Assembly (NCBI GenBank): GCA_009731375.1
Contig: BJOX01000225.1
Span: 163,154 to 227,153, forward strand
DNA from: Paulinella micropora
Taxonomy: Eukaryota; Cercozoa; Imbricatea; Euglyphida
Reading direction: 5' to 3'
Length of the DNA: 64,000 bases
A program made the position numbers and the translations under genes. This document shows, in pieces, positions 1 through 9,800 of the stretch; positions within the stretch are counted from its first letter, which is position 1; each line of letters opens with the position of its first letter. The notes under the pieces were generated by a model. That model had not been told where the DNA came from, did no database searches, and was given only the letters and a program-made list of their open reading frames with translations.

Positions 1-1433
1 ACAAGCACACTTCGCTGAAGAATGGCATAAGTGTAATGGTTTTGGATAGCATTTGGAGTAGTCGCCGAAAATTCATATCGTCTCTCGGTGTCAAGGCTTA
101 GACCACTCACCTCATAGCCGTCAGTATCCTTATCGCATAGCGGGCGGTTGTTATCCCAAGTATCTACGTGGAACCAGTTGTAATGATAGACATCGCTGTT
201 TAGGATAGCACTCCCCTTCAACTTATCCTTCAAAATCATATAGTCTTCATTCTCAGATGTGTCAACGTCAAATTGTTGGAGACGAGTTCCATCAAGTGTT
301 GTGTAATAAGTAATAACTTCACCATCTGCTCTATTATCATTACCAAAAGAAGTATTGGCACTCTCAGCGCTGTTAAAGACAGATGTATAGATACGACGAA
401 TTCTCTCACCCTGCGAGCGGTTCATTTTGATAACAAAATTTTGCTGGGTCGTTTGAAGACTTTGCTTCCAAGCGATAGGATACTCAATCTTAAACGGAAA
501 ACCTTCACCCGCAATCTTTTGTTGGACGCCAAGGATGACATTCGGGTCAGTCTCAACAGCAAGGAATAGATTTAGGTTAGAGACAATAGCCCCAGCAGTC
601 GTAGCGGCAGCACCAGCAGAGATAGCACTCGCATCAGCACCATAGAATGAAGAGCGGTTGGTTTCAGCCCACACAATACGCAAATCCAAAATTTCATTAA
701 ATCCGATAGTCTTATCCAGTTCAAAAATAGTGCCAAACAGCATACCCAAAGGAAACTTAACATTAATAACAGGGGCAGCAGTATTATAACCACCGCCTTC
801 AAAATACTTAGCCTCCTCAAAAGAAACATTAACAAGGCTATAGGTTCCAGCAGTGCTATCAGCGAGAGCGGTATCATCGTGGCGACGGGCATTAACAAGA
901 GGCACTTTGTAGTATGCTTGAACTGCAGCCTTAAGACCTGCAGTATCTGCCGCATCAGCAATTGTCTTTCTCTCTGCTCTAGTTCCAATTTCAACTTTTC
1001 CTGCATTACACTTTTGAAGCATAGCACCGCTAGCCACACCAGCACCATGATTTTCAAGTGCCATAAATTTTTCATACTTCATTTCTGGTTTCCATATAAC
1101 CTTAGTGTAGTTCCCCACATGTTGAAGATTACACAGATACTGCCCGCTTCGGCTTCGCAATTCAATAGTTTTAATCATAGACAGACAATCCATATATATA
1201 CGATTGTAGCGACCGCCAGCACCTCCACCAGACGGAGTGTATGTAAATCGCAACACACTCCTCGCAAGGTTCAAAGGTCTAGTAGGAATTTCAAAGGTGT
1301 TTTCCAGACCACCAGCAGTAGTAAGTGCGACGGGTTGTGAGCCTTCACGAGTGGTAAGTTTGTTCAATTCATACTTACCAGTGAGCAGTTCCTTAGTCTG
1401 ATGGACTAGTTCTCCTCCGTATTGGACAGGCAT
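1..1433 (-). CDS. PLV-type major capsid protein (C-terminus beyond window)
   Basis: An uninterrupted minus-strand frame runs from an ATG at 1431-1433 to the window edge, about 477 codons without a stop, so the C-terminus is missing. The protein begins MPVQYGGELVHQTKELL and has the mixed beta-rich composition, Gly/Ala loops and late-gene position expected of the double jelly-roll major capsid protein of Polinton-like viruses and virophages. It would form the capsid shell as trimers. It sits downstream of the minor capsid gene, protease and ATPase, the usual morphogenesis block of these elements. This is the least decayed gene of the element: no frameshift is visible. The family call rests on size, position and neighbours plus general sequence character, not on a single diagnostic motif. 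A structure prediction showing two jelly rolls would settle it. Confidence 0.7.
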   Translation of the reverse strand, partial: MPVQYGGELVHQTKELLTGKYELNKLTTREGSQPVALTTAGGLENTFEIPTRPLNLARSVLRFTYTPSGGGAGGRYNRIYMDCLSMIKTIELRSRSGQYLCNLQHVGNYTKVIWKPEMKYEKFMALENHGAGVASGAMLQKCNAGKVEIGTRAERKTIADAADTAGLKAAVQAYYKVPLVNARRHDDTALADSTAGTYSLVNVSFEEAKYFEGGGYNTAAPVINVKFPLGMLFGTIFELDKTIGFNEILDLRIVWAETNRSSFYGADASAISAGAAATTAGAIVSNLNLFLAVETDPNVILGVQQKIAGEGFPFKIEYPIAWKQSLQTTQQNFVIKMNRSQGERIRRIYTSVFNSAESANTSFGNDNRADGEVITYYTTLDGTRLQQFDVDTSENEDYMILKDKLKGSAILNSDVYHYNWFHVDTWDNNRPLCDKDTDGYEVSGLSLDTERRYEFSATTPNAIQNHYTYAILQRSVL

Positions 1434-1543
1434 TTTTTCTTTTTTTTCAGTGTTAGCGTAAATAAACTAACTATCTCAAACAAGTTTGAGATTACGAGAA
1501 TATATCTATAGAAAAAAATAATTAAATTAAAATTAAAATATCT

Positions 1544-2356
1544 TTACCGCGCTTTCAACAGATTGAAGAATGAATTAAATAAACTAAAGTAATTAGTTTC
1601 ACGATAAACCAATAATGTCATAACTATTCCCAAACCATTAAGATTTATTGCTTGGTCGTTTTCGTCCGTCAAGTAAAACCTAAATACATTGTTTGAACTC
1701 GCAGATAATGTTTTCCCGTATTCACTACCAGAGCCGTCATAAATGACAGAACCAAATGGAATTTCGTTGGCAGTGTATATTTCTTGTAGCACATGATTAT
1801 CTCCTTCATTCACTAAGTCTGATTGAAGATACAAAGTTTTTTCACCAGTTAGAATAATTACATTTGGCGATTTAATTAAATCATTAGCAAAGAAATATGT
1901 TGAGTTTCTATCAAAACCCATAACCTCGTGAATGCGGGTATCGGCATCAAATATAAACCGCGGTTGAATACCTTTATTCTCTGACACACTGAATGTTAAT
2001 TTGCCGTCCTCTGGTTCTATGTTGGTATTATTACTGGATACAACATAAGTATAATTATTTGGGCTGTCTGCGGTTAGCGCCTCAGATAGTTTATTTTTTA
2101 AGTTGTTCATTGTGTAGTTTCCCTCAGGTATCGTAATTAAAGCCTCATACCCGTCTTCGCTAAGAGTAAAAGTATTATATGGTGAAGCCACAGAGTAATA
2201 CGACTTCGGCACGTAAACATGAAGAATTTTACAATGCGTGGGATTGTCTAGCCCCTTCATATTGATTTCGTGTGTAAAGTCGCTGTCTGTACCCGTTATT
2301 CGGTTTTTGCTATTGATGTAATAGATACCAGAACTTCTTCCTCCCTTATAGTCCAT
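1544..2356 (-). CDS. PLV/virophage-type minor capsid (penton) protein
   Basis: This is a 270-residue open frame starting MDYKGGRSSGIYYINSKNR, with ATG at 2354-2356. The N-terminal pattern of residues fated to form strands, followed by the motif VYVPKSYYSV near residue 50, resembles the penton (minor capsid) proteins of Polinton-like viruses and virophages, which are single jelly-roll proteins sitting at the five-fold vertices. It lies directly upstream of the major capsid gene with about 110 nt between them, the common order in this group. The start is close to a 10-N contig join at 2369-2378, and the first 43 codons are repeated with substitutions on the other side of that join. The family call is inference from length, position and motif. 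Confidence 0.6.
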   Translation of the reverse strand: MDYKGGRSSGIYYINSKNRITGTDSDFTHEINMKGLDNPTHCKILHVYVPKSYYSVASPYNTFTLSEDGYEALITIPEGNYTMNNLKNKLSEALTADSPNNYTYVVSSNNTNIEPEDGKLTFSVSENKGIQPRFIFDADTRIHEVMGFDRNSTYFFANDLIKSPNVIILTGEKTLYLQSDLVNEGDNHVLQEIYTANEIPFGSVIYDGSGSEYGKTLSASSNNVFRFYLTDENDQAINLNGLGIVMTLLVYRETNYFSLFNSFFNLLKAR

Positions 2357-2378
2357 GATGCGTATATTNNNNNNNNNN

Positions 2379-2508
2379 TTTTACAATGTGTGGGATTGTC
2401 TAGCCCCTTCATATTAACTTCATGTGTAAAGTCGCTATCTGTTCCCGTTATTCTATTTTTGCTATTTATGTAATAGATACTACTTGACCTACCCCCTTTG
2501 TAATCCAT
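2379..2508 (-). pseudogene. second, divergent copy of the minor capsid 5' end at a contig join
   Basis: The 130 nt to the right of the 10-N join repeat the start of the minor capsid gene (ATG at 2506-2508) with several substitutions, for example a Gly-to-Ser and an Ile-to-Val change. The copy stops at the join after the Thr-His-Cys-Lys codons. Its upstream sequence (TAATATAACA before the ATG) looks like the genuine promoter region. Either two contigs from different element copies or alleles were placed end to end without merging, or there is a real partial duplication. The first is more likely because the gap has the fixed 10-N size. Confidence 0.7.
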
Positions 2509-2531
2509 TGTTATATTACACAAATAATATT

Positions 2532-3296
2532 TCAGATAAATGTATCAAAGTTACCATACCCATTCTGTGCTTTTAATTTTTCTGCTTCGTCTTCTTTTAA
2601 GTCTGTGTATCCACTAGCAAACTTAAATCGGTTGCCTTTCGCCCGCTCCATTAAAAATCTCATAGAATGAAATCCGCAGGTATCACTGGTATCGCTCTGC
2701 TCTTTTACTTGATTAACCTTCATTAATAAATAACTATCGGGGTGGCTTTTATCAATTAGTTGTTTCATTTGTTGTTGAAAGTCTTCCGTTGGTTGGTAAA
2801 GCGCTAATTGGTCATACACTTCCACTGACCTGTCTTTATCCAGACTTACCCATATAGCAATCCAATGAGACCCCACTTGTTTGTGATTATCTAAATTCGT
2901 AATAAATCCGTATCGTTTTCTTTTTTCTGGATTTAGTTTGTAAATTTCATCACTGGCTATCGCGCCGAGATACCATCCATATTTTTTCATTATGTCGTCT
3001 ATTTCATTAGTCATTAAACCGCGACCTTCTCCCCGCTGTTCCTCCTCTTGCTGCGGCTCTTGCTGTGGCGTCTCCGCGACGCTCGGGGGTATGGTAGGGG
3101 GTGAAATCCCCTCCTCTGGCTGTGGTTGTTCTAATGATGCGGTAATCGTAGGGGGTATGGTTGTCTCCGCGACGCTCGGGGGTAGCGGTTGGGGCATCCC
3201 TTCATCAATATTTAAATCCGCTGAAACTTGTTTATCAACATTTGGGTCTATCGTCATTTTTCTAGTTAGAGTATTTACAAAGTCCTTTTTGTTCAT
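2532..3296 (-). CDS. Ulp1/adenain-like maturation cysteine protease
   Basis: A 254-residue protein. The first ~95 residues are low-complexity Pro/Glu/Gln-rich with two imperfect repeats (PPSVAET). The C-terminal ~150 residues carry a C5/C48-type protease core in the right order: His144 in GSHWIAIWV, Asp162 in VEVYDQ, a Gln near 200, and Cys207 in DTCGFHSMRFLM. Enzymes of this family process capsid and core proteins during virion maturation and are a hallmark of Polintons, PLVs, virophages and adenoviruses. The gene starts 4 nt inside the end of the upstream gene (3293-3892), indicating a compact array. The catalytic residues are seen directly; the role in capsid maturation is inferred from family and neighbours. 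Confidence 0.82.
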   Translation of the reverse strand: MNKKDFVNTLTRKMTIDPNVDKQVSADLNIDEGMPQPLPPSVAETTIPPTITASLEQPQPEEGISPPTIPPSVAETPQQEPQQEEEQRGEGRGLMTNEIDDIMKKYGWYLGAIASDEIYKLNPEKRKRYGFITNLDNHKQVGSHWIAIWVSLDKDRSVEVYDQLALYQPTEDFQQQMKQLIDKSHPDSYLLMKVNQVKEQSDTSDTCGFHSMRFLMERAKGNRFKFASGYTDLKEDEAEKLKAQNGYGNFDTFI

Positions 3297-3892
3297 TGTG
3301 TGTTTCCAATCTTTGCGGGATAGATATTTTTTATTGTTTTTATTGAAAATACCTTATCCATTAATTCTTCTAATGTCTTCGCTCCACTCCCTTTTTGTTC
3401 AGTAATACCCATAAACTCTTCATATCTAGCATAATCCGCTATTCTTCTTTTCACATTTTGTTCTTCATTTCCAACATCAATATTAAACCTTTTAATCATG
3501 TCAATAATCCACTTTGAAGTGTCTTTGTAGTTTAATTTTTTATGACCTTCACTATCTAGTCTCTTTTTTAAAGCCTGTGCTAACTCTTTTATAGTAATGT
3601 TTGGGTGATAAGTTTTTGAAAATCCTGAGATTAAAAAATGGTTAAATATTAAATGGTCAAAATGCTTACCCTTTTCTTCTGCTTTCTTTTCTTCTTTTTC
3701 AAGTTTTTCTTTATATTCTTCTGCTAACTTTTTCTGTTCCTCTAAAGACGTCGCTGTGGCTATAGCCGTCTGAATATCTTGACTGGCTTTTTGTAAGTCT
3801 TTACGACTCATCTTTTTTATGAAATTATCTGTATATCCTGCTAATTTAAGTGTTTCAATATCTATCTGCTTTTGCTTTTTTTTCTTCCTCAT
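3293..3892 (-). CDS. unknown Lys/Glu-rich protein
   Basis: A 199-residue open frame starting with a very basic MRKKKKQKQ stretch, then a charged helical region (residues ~40-75, coiled-coil-like) and a more globular C-terminal half. No family is recognised. It overlaps the end of the upstream coiled-coil gene by 38 nt and the start of the protease gene by 4 nt. The overlap with the upstream gene contains an A8 run (on the minus strand), so the two frames could be one protein joined by slippage or separated by a sequencing indel. Position inside the morphogenesis block suggests a structural or assembly role, which is only inference. Confidence 0.55.
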   Translation of the reverse strand: MRKKKKQKQIDIETLKLAGYTDNFIKKMSRKDLQKASQDIQTAIATATSLEEQKKLAEEYKEKLEKEEKKAEEKGKHFDHLIFNHFLISGFSKTYHPNITIKELAQALKKRLDSEGHKKLNYKDTSKWIIDMIKRFNIDVGNEEQNVKRRIADYARYEEFMGITEQKGSGAKTLEELMDKVFSIKTIKNIYPAKIGNTQ

Positions 3893-4607
3893 ATTGTTCT
3901 TTTGTTTTCAATTGTGCTTCATTTTCTAATGGCGGTGCTTGTGGTGGTACTCCAAATGGTGGTGCTTGTGGTGGTGCTCCAAATGGTGGTGCTTGTGGCG
4001 GTGCTCCAAATGGTGGTGGCATAATATATTGATATTGCGGTGGTGGTAATGCTTGTATTCTATTTTTTCTCTCTTCTTCATATTTTACATCCTCTATGAG
4101 TTTTTGCTCCCTTCTTAATGTCCTATTTATTTCTTTCTTTCTTTCATTAATCTCTGCCAGTTCTCTTTTATGTTCCCTATCCATCATCTCTTGTCTTTCC
4201 TTCGCATCTGCGTCTCCGCGACGCTCCTGCCTCTTTTTCTCCTCTTCTAAATCATCCCTTGCCTTTTTCTCTTTTTGGTCTATCTCATCAATCTTTTCGT
4301 ATTTCTCCTTTCTGAGTTTGTCTAAGTGGTCATTAATGGCGGTTCTCGTATTCTGCTCAATCTCAGACAGACTCTGGACTTTTCGTAAGTCTTCTTTCTT
4401 TGTTCTTGCCCGCTTTGCTTTTGGTCTGCTTAAGTATTTCATAAAAAGTTTAACGATTTGAAGTGTGCTCATATCATTTGTTTTCTTACCAAAATTAAGA
4501 TAATATTTTTTACCCTTCTGGATAATATACGGCTTCCCGCTTTTATTTCTATAAACCCGCGGGGGTCTTACCTTAGGCTTTTTTATTCGCTTAGTCTTAG
4601 CCGACAT
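3855..4607 (-). CDS. coiled-coil protein with PPFGAPPQA repeats
   Basis: A 250-residue protein with three parts: a basic N-terminus (residues 1-75, rich in Lys/Arg), a long charged coiled-coil segment (roughly 85-180, many Glu/Lys/Arg heptads), and a Pro-rich tail with three near-perfect copies of the nonapeptide PPFGAPPQA (around 200-226). The DNA of the nonapeptide repeats is visible at about 3932-4018 as 27-nt direct repeats. A TATA-like string (TGATATAGT) lies immediately before the ATG. No family is recognised; a minor virion or scaffold role is plausible from its place between capsid and packaging genes. Confidence 0.55.
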   Translation of the reverse strand: MSAKTKRIKKPKVRPPRVYRNKSGKPYIIQKGKKYYLNFGKKTNDMSTLQIVKLFMKYLSRPKAKRARTKKEDLRKVQSLSEIEQNTRTAINDHLDKLRKEKYEKIDEIDQKEKKARDDLEEEKKRQERRGDADAKERQEMMDREHKRELAEINERKKEINRTLRREQKLIEDVKYEEERKNRIQALPPPQYQYIMPPPFGAPPQAPPFGAPPQAPPFGVPPQAPPLENEAQLKTKEQYEEEKKAKADRY

Positions 4608-4655
4608 ACTATATCAGCAAAAAAATATTTCCCAATAATTTCAATTGATATTTTT

Positions 4656-4982
4656 TCAAAAATTTAATGCGCCACGTCCGCTCTGCCTACCATATCCAAG
4701 TTTCGCTGCGGTAGAGCCTATACGAGACGCATATGGAACCCCGACATCACCAAGAGCATTCGCGGTCTTTGAAATAATCTTGTTATCACGAAGAAATTTA
4801 TTCACCGCCATTGCGGTTCTTCCAACCTTTGCCCAGTTAATCTTACCGCCAGCCTGCCCCTTGCCTCCTTGCTTCTTCTTGCGACCAGACTTCTTTTTAC
4901 CTCCAGCCATGTTGGTGCTTGAGTTAATTGTTCGTTTGCCGATTGTTGGAATGACTTCAACACGAGATGTTTTTACTACCAT
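4656..4982 (-). CDS. small basic Gly/Lys-rich protein
   Basis: A 108-residue protein with a strongly basic segment around residues 26-45 (AGGKKKSGRKKKQGGKGQAG) and a predicted amphipathic helix in the C-terminal half. Small basic proteins of this kind, often cleaved by the viral protease near Gly-rich sites, occur in the same place in Polinton-like viruses and adenoviruses, where they bind DNA or membranes inside the virion. Two possible starts exist (codon 1 or Met25); the first is preceded closely by TTATATAGTAT, matching the motif seen at other starts of the element. The function is inferred from composition and neighbourhood. Confidence 0.5.
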   Translation of the reverse strand: MVVKTSRVEVIPTIGKRTINSSTNMAGGKKKSGRKKKQGGKGQAGGKINWAKVGRTAMAVNKFLRDNKIISKTANALGDVGVPYASRIGSTAAKLGYGRQSGRGALNF

Positions 4983-5018
4983 ATACTATATAAAAAAATA
5001 ATTAATTCTAAATTTTTT

Positions 5019-5834
5019 TTACTTCAACCGATAAGCAAAGTTTTTGCGTAATTCATCATCAACACTTGAAACATAAAGAAAATTAAATCTCTCCTTTGTT
5101 GCTTCGTGATACTTTTGAAGAAAGTAATCAAAATCAAAAGATAGGTCTATGTGCTTATAAACGAGTTCCATTTTGTCCTGAGACTGGCTTGGAAAGATTA
5201 ATAGATAATCTAACTGCTTAATGGCTTCTGGCCGTAGGTCGTTCAGATACTGGCTTGACATAATCACCTTTGATTTATAGTGTCTATTCTTTTTTAACAA
5301 ATCACTTACTGACTTGTCTCTTAATCCGCTCCCTAAATCATCCAAAACAAAAACAACCTCTGGAGAAATATACTTGCTGGGTCGTTCTTTTGCTGCCTCT
5401 GCGGCGCTTTGTTTCTTTTCTTTTCCAAAATAAAGAAATTGTGGCTTCTCTATTTCCACTTCATCTTTGATTTCTCCTTCTTGCTCTTCGTCTGGTTTGT
5501 TCAATTTGTCTAATTCGTAATCAATGACATTTACACCATCCGATTTAAGAAAGGTATAAATCGCCATTGGGTTGCCTCTGTTCTTAAAGTGCTTTACCAT
5601 TGCTTTATAAATGTAGTCCTTGTGTATCGTTGAAGCAATAATGACAATACGGGTCTTTCTGTCTGTTGTCCGTTTCAGTATTTCAAAGAGTGCTGTCGTT
5701 TTCCCGCTCTTCTTACGAGCGAGTAGAAATATATTGGCATACGGCTCATTGAATAATTTATAACCCTTTGCTTTTTTATCTCCGTTTCCATCCTGCTTCA
5801 CAGGCTTAACTTTGACGTTGTTTATCTTCATCAT
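5019..5834 (-). CDS. FtsK/HerA-type (A32-like) genome-packaging ATPase
   Basis: A 271-residue P-loop ATPase. A Walker A motif with the unusual form ARKKSGKTT is at residues 39-47 (Lys45), and Walker B VVFVLDD at residues 160-166 is followed by Leu-Gly-Ser-Gly. A Gln in the string SSQYLND downstream could be the sensor residue. The size and motif spacing fit the A32/FtsK-HerA packaging ATPases of Polintons, PLVs and virophages, which pump the genome into preformed capsids. The gene starts with two adjacent ATG codons preceded by TAATAATATACA. It lies directly downstream of the 120-residue unknown gene with a 9-nt gap. Confidence 0.85.
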   Translation of the reverse strand: MMKINNVKVKPVKQDGNGDKKAKGYKLFNEPYANIFLLARKKSGKTTALFEILKRTTDRKTRIVIIASTIHKDYIYKAMVKHFKNRGNPMAIYTFLKSDGVNVIDYELDKLNKPDEEQEGEIKDEVEIEKPQFLYFGKEKKQSAAEAAKERPSKYISPEVVFVLDDLGSGLRDKSVSDLLKKNRHYKSKVIMSSQYLNDLRPEAIKQLDYLLIFPSQSQDKMELVYKHIDLSFDFDYFLQKYHEATKERFNFLYVSSVDDELRKNFAYRLK

Positions 5835-5843
5835 TGTATATTA

Positions 5844-6206
5844 TTACCCGACGAATTCCAAACACACAACAATTCTTCCCGCTAAATTTCCTGTGTCAAT
5901 ATTTCCGCTGTCAGTTTCAAGGACTTTAAATGTATATTGTCCGTCTGTCCATCCTACAACACCCAAATTATAACCGAGATTTGAAATGTTTGCTGTAGTG
6001 CTGTCCGCAAATGTTCCAATAATTCCAATTCTATCCATGTAAAGAATTCTGATTTTTGTCTCTGTCTGGTCGTTCATATAGTGGATAAATTTTATATTCA
6101 TTTTGGTGGGTGTGAATGACATTTGGATATTTTTATTAAATGTTTTGCTTCCTCCAGCAAAATCATTGCTCAGAAAAATAATCTTTTGGTATTTGTGCTC
6201 CGTCAT
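5844..6206 (-). CDS. unknown small beta-rich protein
   Basis: A 120-residue protein with alternating hydrophobic/polar residues typical of a beta sandwich and no membrane segment or cysteine motif. It starts at an ATG preceded by TATATAAACA and abuts a 10-N gap at 6217-6226, so its promoter region is partly missing. It is followed after 9 nt by the packaging ATPase gene. In PLVs small structural proteins occupy this part of the array; no family is recognised here. Confidence 0.45.
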   Translation of the reverse strand: MTEHKYQKIIFLSNDFAGGSKTFNKNIQMSFTPTKMNIKFIHYMNDQTETKIRILYMDRIGIIGTFADSTTANISNLGYNLGVVGWTDGQYTFKVLETDSGNIDTGNLAGRIVVCLEFVG

Positions 6207-6226
6207 TGTTTATATANNNNNNNNNN

Positions 6227-6440
6227 CCAGTCATGATTATATTACTGATGATAAACTTTTTAATAATCAAAATATTTTCGCGGATGGCATGCGACTTTTA
6301 CTCACGGATAAGCGAAAAAAAGAATATAAGTTGTGTTTATTGTATTCAAAAAGGTATAGATACTAAATTTAAATGTGTGTATAAGCCAATGTCAGATTGG
6401 TGTATTAGTTTTGATGAAGCCATTCCTTTAATGTGTTCGA
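6227..6440. other. orphan 214-nt contig piece between two 10-N gaps
   Basis: This short piece is isolated by gaps at 6217-6226 and 6441-6450. A plus-strand frame is open throughout and includes a Cys-x2-Cys pair (CVYC), and another frame is also open for most of it, so neither is proven coding. Nothing links it securely to its neighbours; it may be misplaced. Confidence 0.4.
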
Positions 6441-6497
6441 NNNNNNNNNNATGGTATATGACACATATATACGAATGTTCATTTCTTTGAAGAAGAC

Positions 6498-6836
6498 TCA
6501 AGGTGATGGAAGGCAAATACCGATAAGCAATGTCAAAATTCCGACATAAGTGTTGGCTACCTCACAAGGCAAGTTCTTTTCAGATAGCCTTACGATACAA
6601 AGGGTTATACTGGAGATAATGATACCCATTTGAAATAAGTATTTAATAAGTCGGCTGTCTGTCGGTCTGTTTTTTATACAACAACAATTCCAGTTATCTT
6701 CCAATTCGTGCTCTACTTTTTTTTCCTCAGTCTTTAGTTCTACTTCAAGAACACGGGACTTTAATTCTGGAGTTAGTTCGCCATCCATATCCATAATAGG
6801 TGGGGGTCTGTGAAGTCTAGTCGTATTATTTGACAT
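6498..6836 (-). CDS. small two-pass membrane protein of PLV type
   Basis: A 112-residue protein. The N-terminal ~55 residues are hydrophilic with a Pro-rich start and a charged helix. A Cys triplet (NWNCCC) precedes the motif RPTDSRLIKYLFQMG, followed by two hydrophobic segments (about 70-83 and 95-108) separated by a short loop with a conserved-looking Cys. Small proteins with this architecture are common in PLVs and virophages, probably in an internal membrane or host membrane. Its start overlaps the end of the corrected tail-fibre frame by 11 nt. The family link is from memory of architecture and is moderately sure. Confidence 0.5.
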   Translation of the reverse strand: MSNNTTRLHRPPPIMDMDGELTPELKSRVLEVELKTEEKKVEHELEDNWNCCCIKNRPTDSRLIKYLFQMGIIISSITLCIVRLSEKNLPCEVANTYVGILTLLIGICLPSP

Positions 6837-9800
6837 TTTCTCTAATTTCTTGTAGTATATTCATGAGATTATTATTTTGTTTTTCTAAATTAACTACCTT
6901 TTCTGATAATTGTTGAACGGCCTAATTAATGGTGCGATAAACTCGGAATAACCTATACCATAACCGACATCGCCACTATCAACACATTTAACATCTTCTG
7001 GATTAACACTCACACCTTTCAATTCGTATTCTTTTCTTTGCTTTGGACAGGGAACCATAATTGTTTCTTTTATAAAACCGCCAAAATCTAGCATATCCAT
7101 TTCTGTTAGTATTTCTTCTAATTCCTGTGCTATTAAGCCAGTCCTACATTTCTTGTTGTCATCAATCATACGATAGCATACTGGATTTAACTTATTAATA
7201 AAATCTAAGCCTAAACATTCCTTTATATCTTCTTTTTTTCTCCTGTCTGAATATTGAATTGGATTAGACAATACCCATAACTGCCCATCGCTTGCTCTTA
7301 ATGACATTAAAGCAGTATTTGAATTATTCTCCCATATGAACCCACTCGTTGAAGAACCATTCACTCTAAATCTAATAGCATAAGAAGTTAATCCTCCGCC
7401 TCCTCCTGCTGGCGCTGTTCCTGTTCCACTTAATGTTTTATTTGTCCCAGACTGAGACATATAAATCCCCCAGTTTGGATCAGTAGCATCCCATACAAAT
7501 ATTCCGCGGCTACTACCCCCGTCTGTTTGTCCTTGAATTGCTATTTTTGCCCCATTAGTTGTTGCCGATGCCGTTGTTAGCACCCCAGAATATGTAATTC
7601 CCGCATTTGCCGTAATCAATCCTGTTGTCCATAAAGTCCCGTTTAATCCATTCAACGACATCAACAATTGCTCCGCTGAATTCTCCCATACAAATCCCAT
7701 CGTAGCATCATTGGCTACTCTAAAGCGAAAAGCGAATGAAGTAAAATCATTTCCTGAAACAGCCAAACCATTTGCCAAACTTCTAGTGTTTGCAGCCCCA
7801 CCAGATGCCGCATAAATTCCCCTGCATTTGTTCCGTCTGTTATTCCCTGAATTCCTATTTTTGCTCCACTTGTATTTGTTGCTGACGTTAGTGTGCCAGT
7901 ATATGTAATCCCCGCACTCGCAGTTATTAATCCTGCTGTGCTTATATTCATCGCCTCAGACCATGTTATATTGCTTCCTGCTGTTATTCCTGATTTATAG
8001 TTAAAAGCAAGTTTGTTTGAGATTTTGTATATTTGAAAGTTTGAGCCAGAATTACTTGATTTCCAGTTTGAGCCGTCATAATAAGCATCAAAACTTAAGC
8101 CTATGTTATCATGTGTCCAGTTCAATAATTGAAATGTTGGATAAGCATCCGCCGTTGTTATTGCTTGTAAGTGTGCTCCTCCAATATTTGAAGTCGTCCC
8201 GTATAATTCTAAACCACCTGACGCCCCCGCGCCTTTTGTTGTATTGCCTATGATTATTGGTTTGCCTGATGCCGTTGTTATTTTGTCGCTTGTTGTTAAT
8301 GTTGTTGTAGTCATACCAGCAGTTGCCGTTAATGTTGTTCCCGTTATTGTTCCGCCATTTGTTATGTTGTTTGAGTTCATATCCAAAGCACCATAAAAAC
8401 GCATACCGCCAGCATTGTTAAAACGGACAATGTCAGATGAAGCACTTTTATTATCCAAAAGTTTTGAAATATAAAGACCTGCTCCTTTTACATCAGATGC
8501 TACATTCGTAAATACATAACCTCGTTGGTTCGCGGTTCCACTTGTAGCAGTATTTAGAGTAAATAAGAAATNNNNNNNNNNTATTTTGCCAGTCCAATGT
8601 GTCCGCATACCCTTTTGTCGCTCCGTCCGTTGTTGCTGATGGTGTGGCTAAGTTTGTTATTTTGTTGTTATTCAAAGATAGTGTTGTTCCAGTTGCGGTT
8701 ATAATTAAAGTATTACCCGAATATAACTCTACAGACGAACCCGTTATTTGTATCGGATACCAAGTCGCTGTTGCTGTCTTTTGTGCTGCAATCATTCCTA
8801 TTTTTGTATCAAAGGCTATGCCAATACCATCAAAAGTAGTAGGATTGGACGAACCACTTACTTCCAAAGTTGATGTAAATTTTTTGTTTCCTGCTATGGT
8901 TTGGTCTCCTGTTAGTTTAACGACAGAAGTGTCAAGAGTAGAAACATCCACGCCATCAACCAAATTCACATTTGTTATGCTTTGGCTTTTCATATCAATC
9001 CCCGCGCTCGCATTTATTATACTGCTGAATGTTTTAATTCCTCCTATAGTTTGGTCTCCTGTTAGTTTAACGACTGAAGTATCAAGGGCAGAAACATCCA
9101 CACCATCAACATTACCAACATTTGTAATTGCAAAACCGCCCATATTTAAACTGCCCGTCATAGCCGTTGTGCCGTCTTTTGCTAATTTTGTATCGGTATA
9201 TGCTTTCGTTGAAGCATCGGTGTCATAGAATGGTGCTGGAAGTCCGCTAATTGCTGTTGTGCCACTAAAATTTAAAACATTGCCAGTCAGTGTTATTCCA
9301 CTCCCCGTTGTAGAAGCAAGAAGTATGGAAGAACCAACAATACTTAGTGGATATCCCGTTGCTCCACCTACCTCCGACGAATGAATAGAACCCATATTAT
9401 TGTTGTAATTGAAGAATAACTTACCAGTGTTTAATGGATTTGAATCTTTTACACCCAAATAAGTAGTAAATATTTTGTTTCCTGTTATAGTCTGGTCTCC
9501 CGTTAGTTTAACGACTGCGGTGTCAAGAGCCAAAACATCCACACCATCAACATTACCAACATTTGTAATCGCAAACCCACCCATATTTAATCCGCTCGTC
9601 ATATTCGCGGTGCCATCCAATCTAAGAAAAGGTGAGTTTGTGTTTCTCCATTGGCCTGTGCTATAAATGAGCAGTTGGTTATCGGCGGGTGTGCCTGTAA
9701 TTAAAACATCGCTGTGTGTATTAATTGAGCCGTCTGCGGACACTTTATCATTATTGTCTTCGTGCTCTGATATCCAAGTATCAACATCTTTGGTATTTAG

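Noticed and set aside
6227-6440. Zinc-finger gene fragment (CVYC)
   Set aside because: Only 214 nt between gaps and two frames are open; not enough to support a gene.
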